The notes beneath the pieces were generated by a model. It was not told the DNA's origin, made no database searches, and worked only from the letters and a program-made list of their open reading frames with translations. Below, piece after piece: positions 7,646-11,849 of a DNA stretch of 11,849 bases. Positions within the stretch are counted from its first letter, which is position 1. Every line of letters starts with the position of its first letter. This DNA comes from Cylindrodendrum hubeiense (lineage: Eukaryota; Ascomycota; Sordariomycetes; Hypocreales; Nectriaceae): assembly GCA_014621425.1 (NCBI GenBank), contig JAANBB010000758.1, positions 1 to 11,849 on the forward strand, read 5' to 3'. A program made the translations under genes and the position numbers.

Positions 7646-8984
7646 TCGGTTAACACGCCGACCTCATTTGCCGAAAGATTTCCACTCTGTCCCGGTGGTT
7701 TGGTTGACCTATTTTTTCCTGCCCACATAAGTCGTCAATGATACGACGACAGGCTGCATTGCGCTGAAACCTACCTGGCCGTGGCGCAGCGGAATTCAGC
7801 ACCAGAACGCTTGGGCAGCACGACTAATCAGGGCGGCAGTTCTGCCCACTCTAGACCCTCGGGGATGACTGGCGACATACGCTGGCGCGGCTTGGCCTGC
7901 GAGAGAAGGATTGCTCACGATGCGCCTCCTTCTCTTGGGCTAGCCCGCGCACTGGTGGCTTTCCTCCGCATTCGAGGGAACAATCGAGGGCCCGGTTCTA
8001 TTGTGAGACGATCTATTCTGTCTAGCTGGCCCCCCCACACGCACATTTTACACCATCCAAACTCCAGACACGGAACACAGCACAATCACCTCGCGCCCAC
8101 GCTAATTATCGGAGCAACCTTAGCACACACAGCTCCCCTTTTATTTCGCCGTTAGCCTCGTCCACTACCGATGGCGTTAGAGGGAAGGTTGAAGCCGCGC
8201 GGAAACTCGGGCGGGCGGCCGGGCGGCCCTGGACGCTCCAGCGCGCACGACGCCCAAACCATTGCCGAACTGTCAACGGCGTGATCTGCATCGGAGTCTA
8301 AGGCATGATCCCTGGCAGCCGACTAGGGCATCGGCCGACGGGTCCACTAGTTTAGACTCAGAGCGACCCCATCAAGCTTGTCTCGACACCCTCCCGGCTT
8401 CAATAGCAACCACACATCCTTGTCCAAGCTGCATGCGTGTCGCAGGAAAACCAAATTACTTGAAGCGCAATTTTCCAGACTGTCGGGACCGCAGATATTT
8501 ACGAACACGCAAGCCCTCATGCCGAGGATGAATTGTCTCAAGCAATGCCGCACACCCTGTGCCGTGTCTGCCCCTTTTCCGGCCCCCTGCTTTGTCACAA
8601 CACGCCATAGAGCAAAGCTCAGGATCGCCAATCTGGCGGCCCCCAAACCGTGCGCCTATTGTTGACCCCAGACTTTGAATGAAGCCACTCTCGGTCACTT
8701 GACTTTCCACGTGCCGACGGAGAGGTTCGTACAGCTTGGTGCTCGGCCCACCGCCGGAGGGGCAATGCGCTGCAAGAAGTCCTGATGGAGGGCCGGCCAT
8801 GTGGCCGTCTACAGGTGGCCGCATTTACGGCCTGGCTGTGGGAGAATCCGTACATTCCATAGCCTCCTCCTTGAAACACGACCAGGCAGTGCGGTGACAG
8901 ACTGTCGGGTCGAGCTGAACAAAGTCGCCCAGGTTACCCGGTGACCGGTATGGTACAGGTTTCGATCAATGATGATCCTACTTT

Positions 8985-9017
8985 CTTGCCTACTTGCCTG
9001 CCTGCCTATCTGCCTGC
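8985..9017 (+). repeat. TGCC microsatellite
   Basis: Imperfect tandem TGCC units occur here, with three in direct succession at about 8995-9006 and further copies at 8987-8990 and 9011-9014. It is a simple-sequence repeat about 280 bp downstream of the regulator gene's stop codon. Confidence 0.7.
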
Positions 9018-9293
9018 TGGACTGCAGAGAGGAGTCACGAGTGCCAGGAAGAACTGGGAAGAACCAGAAAATGTTTGCGAACTTGGCTGAAAAAAAACAT
9101 TGCGATTTCTTTGGGGTATAATGAAGGAGTCCTCGTGTACAGCGAATCTGATCTCAAAAGACGGGGAATTTTTGATGACAAAAAAGGAGTGTGAGCTCTT
9201 CGACGAGAAGATGAAGCAATATCTAAAACGGTATCCCAGAAACCAAATAACCCTCCCAACTACCAATTCCACCTTGCGCCATGAAACCCTTGC

Positions 9294-11034
9294 CTAAGAT
9301 GCCCGACGTCGACCGTATTGTGGAGCTGCTGGGCTTAACCTCATCAACTGCTCGCATGCCTGGCGAGACATGGGCTCATTTCGTGGGTGCATCACACCCG
9401 ACTGTTCCCACATTTGGATATCCATCATGTCGTTAGGACCCGCGGACGACTCGTCCTCTAGCTTGACGTCCCGGCGGTTGTGGACCTGGTTGATTACGTC
9501 GTCTTCGTGTGTGTTGTGCGAGCTGACGCTCATCATCTCGTCGCTCAGGGCTTCGTCAACGCCACGTGTATTTGTTCGCTTTCTTGCCGATGTGGATTTG
9601 CGGCGTCGGCGGATGTTAGCATCGCCGTGAGAATCCATGTATAGCCCCTCTTCAAGCTTCAGGTCGTTGACGACCTTGATCTCAATGTCGCTCGGGTTCA
9701 GGCGCATATTGCGGGAGCCTCCCAGTTCGACGAAGGTCTCAAGGATCGCTTGGTAGCGATTCTTCTCGACTCTGATCCAGGCTTCGCGAAGTAGGTCCTC
9801 CTAAAATGTGAATCTTGATTAGTATGCTATGCTTTGCTGGGTGCGGTTTGGGGCGACTTACATCTTTGCCAATCCATTCAATGTACTTGGAACGACCACG
9901 CTTGAACTTCATCTGCAGCATCTCCTTTCCTGGACACTTGTGGAACTTATTCCTGAAGTCGCTTTGGATGCTTTCCCACATGTCTTGGCCTTTCTGGTGG
10001 CGGTGTTCCCAGCGAGATTCAAAGATACAACGCTCCTCATCGGGGCAGTTGCTCTTCAGGGTGGGGGGGACCTCCTGTCCGAAGCAGTTCTTGTGTTCTT
10101 CGAGAGGGTCATCCATCACGGTGTTTCTTGGCTGTCCTCGGGACTTGGCTGGTCGCTTCTTGACCCGTCCTGAGGCTGCTGAAACTGGACGTCTGCGAGG
10201 AGAGCCGTTGCCGGAGCGAGGTCCGTCGGCGGGGAGTTGTGCTAGGTGCTCTTCAGGGCTGGGTCGGCGTGCTGGCCGAAACTGGGATGGGTGAGGCTCG
10301 CTCAGGAGGGGAGCGTTTGGCATCTCCCGGTGATGCACGCCCATCGGCATATGGTGGTCGTCTCGAAGCATGAGCTGGTGCTGGGGATCGACTGGATGTC
10401 CCATGCCCATGTAGTAGGGTGTGTGCATCTGGTTCGGCTCTGGGCCATCCGAGACTCCAAAGGCGCCCAGGTAGTGGTTAGGAGGCCCTGGAGTTCGGCG
10501 TTCGTCAGAGAGGTAGGTAGCTTCCATATACTCTGGAGCTACCGGTGCTTGGTGAGCCATGGGCGAGCTCGTTTGGCTGGACTGGCCGTTCATGTCGAAT
10601 TGTCCCCACTGCGCTTGGTGATACATCTTGGAACTCCCTGGGGGAGTAGGCTGCTGAGCGCCGGGAGTGCTTGGAGGTGGGGGGTACTGGGAAACCAGTT
10701 TGCGAGCTTGGTGCAAGGGGGGAGATCCCGCTGCAGTAGAGATGGGAGTCAGGAGATTCGGATCGCACTGGCCTGGCAGGCTGAAAGGAGAAGTAGAGAC
10801 CTGTGAGTTGGTTGTGAGTCGGGCCGTTGCTACTGCCACTAGAGATCAAGGAGAGGCGCATTGCTCATCCTTTTAAAGAGAACTTACTGCTCCGTAGGGG
10901 GTCAAGTCTGGGTAGGCAGAAGCTGGCGGTGCTCCGGCGGCTGTTGGTCCTCCGTCGGACAGGTTGTTGGCTCCCGAAAGATCGTCCGTGTGGGCAAGAC
11001 CTTGGGCAAGATACTGCTGCTCGACCATTGTCAT
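9294..11034 (-). CDS. Putative nuclear regulator with Trp-rich Myb/SANT-like conserved block, three exons
   Basis: Exons 11034-10888, 10800-9862 and 9800-9294 encode 530 aa. The N-terminal ~245 residues are low-complexity, rich in Pro, Gln, His, Ser and Met, like a transcription-factor activation or interaction region. A basic stretch at about 250-278 (RRRPVS...RVKKRPAKSRG) looks like a nuclear localisation signal. The best-conserved-looking part, about 280-420, has four spaced Trp (FESRWEHR, QDMWESI, IEWIGKD, REAWIRV) and many charged residues, suggesting helical Myb/SANT-like DNA binding; it crosses intron 2 without a break in sense. A second basic cluster (NIRRRRKST, ARKRTN) lies near 450, followed by an acidic Ser/Met-rich tail. 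I do not recognise a named orthologue. No ATG occurs in frame upstream; ATG 11034 (C at -3) and ATG 11028 (A at -3, G at +4) are the possible starts, and 11028 has the better context. Confidence 0.8.
9801..9861 (-). other. Intron 2 of the putative nuclear regulator gene
   Basis: This is a 61-nt phase-0 intron with consensus donor GTAAGT, branch site CTAAT at 9822-9818 and acceptor TTTTAG. It joins YIEWIGKD to EDLLREAW within the conserved block. Reading through would leave the conserved sequence and stop about 40 codons later. Confidence 0.93.
10801..10887 (-). other. Intron 1 of the putative nuclear regulator gene
   Basis: This is an 87-nt phase-0 intron with consensus donor GTAAGT and acceptor CACAG. 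It joins LTPYGA to VSTSPFSLPG. A second possible acceptor 20 nt further (TTTCAG, ending at 10781) would shift the frame to a stop, so the first is chosen. The branch site is not obvious (CTCAC is the nearest match). Retention would add three codons and stop. Confidence 0.85.
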
Positions 11035-11183
11035 GTGAACTTTGGGGCGGGATCGCGGACTGTTAACGTCCAAGTATGTCGTGGAGGGAGTGGGGTGGTG
11101 GGACAGAATGCTTTGACAGGAAGTGTTTGACAGTCGTTGAGGTCGTGGCGGCGGGTGGGAGATTCTGTCTCAGACTGGCGCAT
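11031..11183 (-). promoter_or_regulatory. 50-codon upstream ORF ending on the regulator gene's first ATG
   Basis: An ATG at 11183-11181 opens a 50-codon frame that closes with TGA at 11033-11031, sharing bases with the ATG at 11034 (sequence ATGA). I found no earlier ATG on the minus strand between the TATA-like element (about 11400) and 11183, so a transcript starting below that element would present this ATG first. Its context is weak (T at -3), which would allow leaky scanning. The translated peptide is Arg/Pro/Thr-rich and matches nothing I know. A cis-acting translational control element is more likely than a functional peptide. Confidence 0.45.
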
Positions 11184-11362
11184 TTATGGACCAAGACGGG
11201 CTGCTCAAAGATGGGAAGCAAAGTCGACAAGGCAGATAGAGGATGGAGAGATCAAGGAGGAATCAGCCTTTCCTGGCCGCGACCGTGTTTGAAGACCCAA
11301 GTGTGTCCGTTGAGTGAGGCCCAGGGGAAGAAGACGAGTTGAGGAGAGAGAGCCTTGTGGGG

Positions 11363-11382
11363 GACGCAGACGGACGCAGACG
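11363..11382. repeat. Perfect tandem 10-bp duplication
   Basis: The unit GACGCAGACG is repeated twice without a gap, just downstream of the TATA-like element in the direction of the regulator gene. It may be a simple slippage product or a pair of factor sites. Confidence 0.6.
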
Positions 11383-11392
11383 GCCGGCCTCT

Positions 11393-11403
11393 TTGTATAA
11401 ATG
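11393..11403. promoter_or_regulatory. TATA-like element
   Basis: The minus strand reads TTTATACAAA about 360 nt before the regulator gene's start codon. The plus strand reads TATAAAT over the same bases, so the element is usable in either direction. No plus-strand gene follows before the window ends, so the minus-strand use is preferred. Confidence 0.3.
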
Positions 11404-11849
11404 GTAGTTGGAGGTGAGAAGCAGTGGATCTCATCCGGGCAGCAGGTCGCAGGGTAGTCGACAACAGAGAGCGCGGCCGATGGAAGTACCTGAACCTTCT
11501 TGAGAGTAAGGATATTAGCAAGCCCACAGGGATCGAAGAACAGAGGGGTGCCCTGGTCCGGAACATGACCAGGGGGCCAAGAGAGACCGGGGGGAGGAGG
11601 AAGAACATGAGCCCCAGGCCCAGGGGCGTACTGGCTTGCAGTGCCACGGGTGCAGGATGGACAAGGCAAGGCAAGCAAAGACCAGGCCCAGGTACTTGAA
11701 CTGTCGTGCATGAAGATAGCCGCCCAGGTCTGTTGCGTCCGCTGAGATGGGCTGGGAAGGACAAGACTAGCCAGAGAGGGCGTGCATGCCAGTGGGGATA
11801 GACTGGGATGGAGGAGGGGGCGCGGCTTGAGGGCGTGCGTGGGCGTGAG

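Larger units (their letters stand above)
5285..9293. other. About 4 kb gene-poor interval
   Basis: I find no convincing protein gene on either strand. ORFs here are short, often lack an ATG, match no family I know, and overlap one another in several frames, as expected by chance at this GC content. Base composition resembles the flanks, with no AT-rich block of the kind left by repeat-induced point mutation and no transposon protein motif. An E-box-like CACGTG occurs at 5420-5425. The interval holds a perfect inverted repeat (5702-5731), a TATAAG sequence (about 6084), palindromes (6245-6258, 7630-7645) and a TGCC microsatellite (about 8985-9017). It is the 5' side of the mannosidase gene and the 3' side of the regulator gene, so only one promoter is required here. 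A non-coding RNA or small lineage-specific gene remains possible. Confidence 0.5.
11184..11849 (-). promoter_or_regulatory. Upstream region of the putative nuclear regulator gene
   Basis: No coding sequence is convincing here. On the minus strand a TATA-like sequence lies near 11400, then a tandem 10-mer (11382-11363), then a C/T-rich run (about 11352-11322) that resembles a fungal transcription start region. Imperfect TTGCC units occur at about 11661-11680 (minus-strand sense), similar to those upstream of the APRT gene. The window ends before any next gene is seen. Confidence 0.45.

Noticed and set aside
7781..8155. A 124-codon plus-strand ORF
   Set aside because: It opens with GTG rather than ATG, has no family motif and no clear promoter or splice context.
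8106..8291. A 61-codon minus-strand ORF with an ATG and a nearby AATAAA
   Set aside because: It is short and low in complexity (Arg/Ala/Pro from GC-rich repeats at about 8208-8228), with no family similarity that I can see. The AATAAA lies within the ORF rather than after it.
5285..9293. Possible tRNA genes or transposon remnants in the gene-poor interval
   Set aside because: I scanned by eye for tRNA B-box sequences (GGTTCGANTCC and its complement), long terminal repeats and transposase or reverse-transcriptase motifs and found none. The composition does not show RIP-like AT enrichment.
9121..9297. A 58-codon plus-strand ORF (Lys/Glu-rich) running into the stop codon of the regulator gene on the opposite strand
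   Set aside because: It is short, sits in an A-rich patch where Lys/Glu codons are expected, and has no recognisable motif. Another open frame on the same strand overlaps it.
10781..10800. Alternative downstream acceptor (TTTCAG) for intron 1 of the regulator gene
   Set aside because: Using it moves translation into a frame that stops after about 90 codons and loses the Trp-rich conserved block. The upstream CACAG keeps the frame.
11252..11764. Long open frames on the minus strand (about 170 codons) upstream of the regulator gene
   Set aside because: They lack a clear start context, cross the TATA-like element and C/T-rich run, and have the Pro/Leu/Ser-rich composition of a promoter region read in frame. 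No recognisable domain.

Overview
The window looks like nuclear DNA of a filamentous ascomycete (Pezizomycotina, most likely Sordariomycete-like). The three confident genes carry very short spliceosomal introns (61-87 nt) with fungal branch sites (CTGAC or CTAAT in three of the four). Coding sequence is GC-rich, the adenine phosphoribosyltransferase gene has a C/T-rich leader, and intergenic spaces are long and not AT-rich. I see no bacterial operon structure, rRNA, tRNA, CRISPR array or recognisable transposon.

Layout, left to right. (1) 1-538: upstream region and pyrimidine-rich leader of an adenine phosphoribosyltransferase gene. (2) 539-1248 (+): that gene, two exons, 211 aa, purine salvage. 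(3) 1249-1945: a convergent intergenic space holding two 3' ends. It contains a perfect tandem 13-bp repeat that reads, on the minus strand, as two PUF-protein recognition elements in the likely 3' UTR of the next gene. (4) 1946-5133 (-): a two-exon, 1040-aa GH47 mannosidase of the EDEM/Htm1 type with a C-terminal protease-associated (PA) domain, predicted to mark misfolded glycoproteins for ER-associated degradation. Just upstream of its start lies a chain of very short ORFs whose stop and start codons overlap. (5) About 5254-9293: roughly 4 kb without a convincing gene. It holds a perfect 30-bp inverted repeat, 14-bp and 16-bp perfect palindromes and a TGCC microsatellite. (6) 9294-11034 (-): a three-exon gene for a 530-aa putative nuclear regulator with a Trp-rich, Myb/SANT-like conserved block, basic clusters and a Pro/Gln/His-rich N-terminal half. 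A 50-codon upstream ORF ends exactly on its first ATG. (7) 11184-11849: upstream region of that gene with a TATA-like element and a tandem 10-mer.

The three genes act in separate processes (purine salvage, ER quality control, probable transcription control) and do not form a cluster. The most interesting signals are in untranslated sequence: start/stop-overlapping upstream ORFs in front of two of the genes, the tandem PUF-like sites, and the unexplained perfect hairpin in the gene-poor interval. The annotation rests on reading the sequence alone; no database search was possible.
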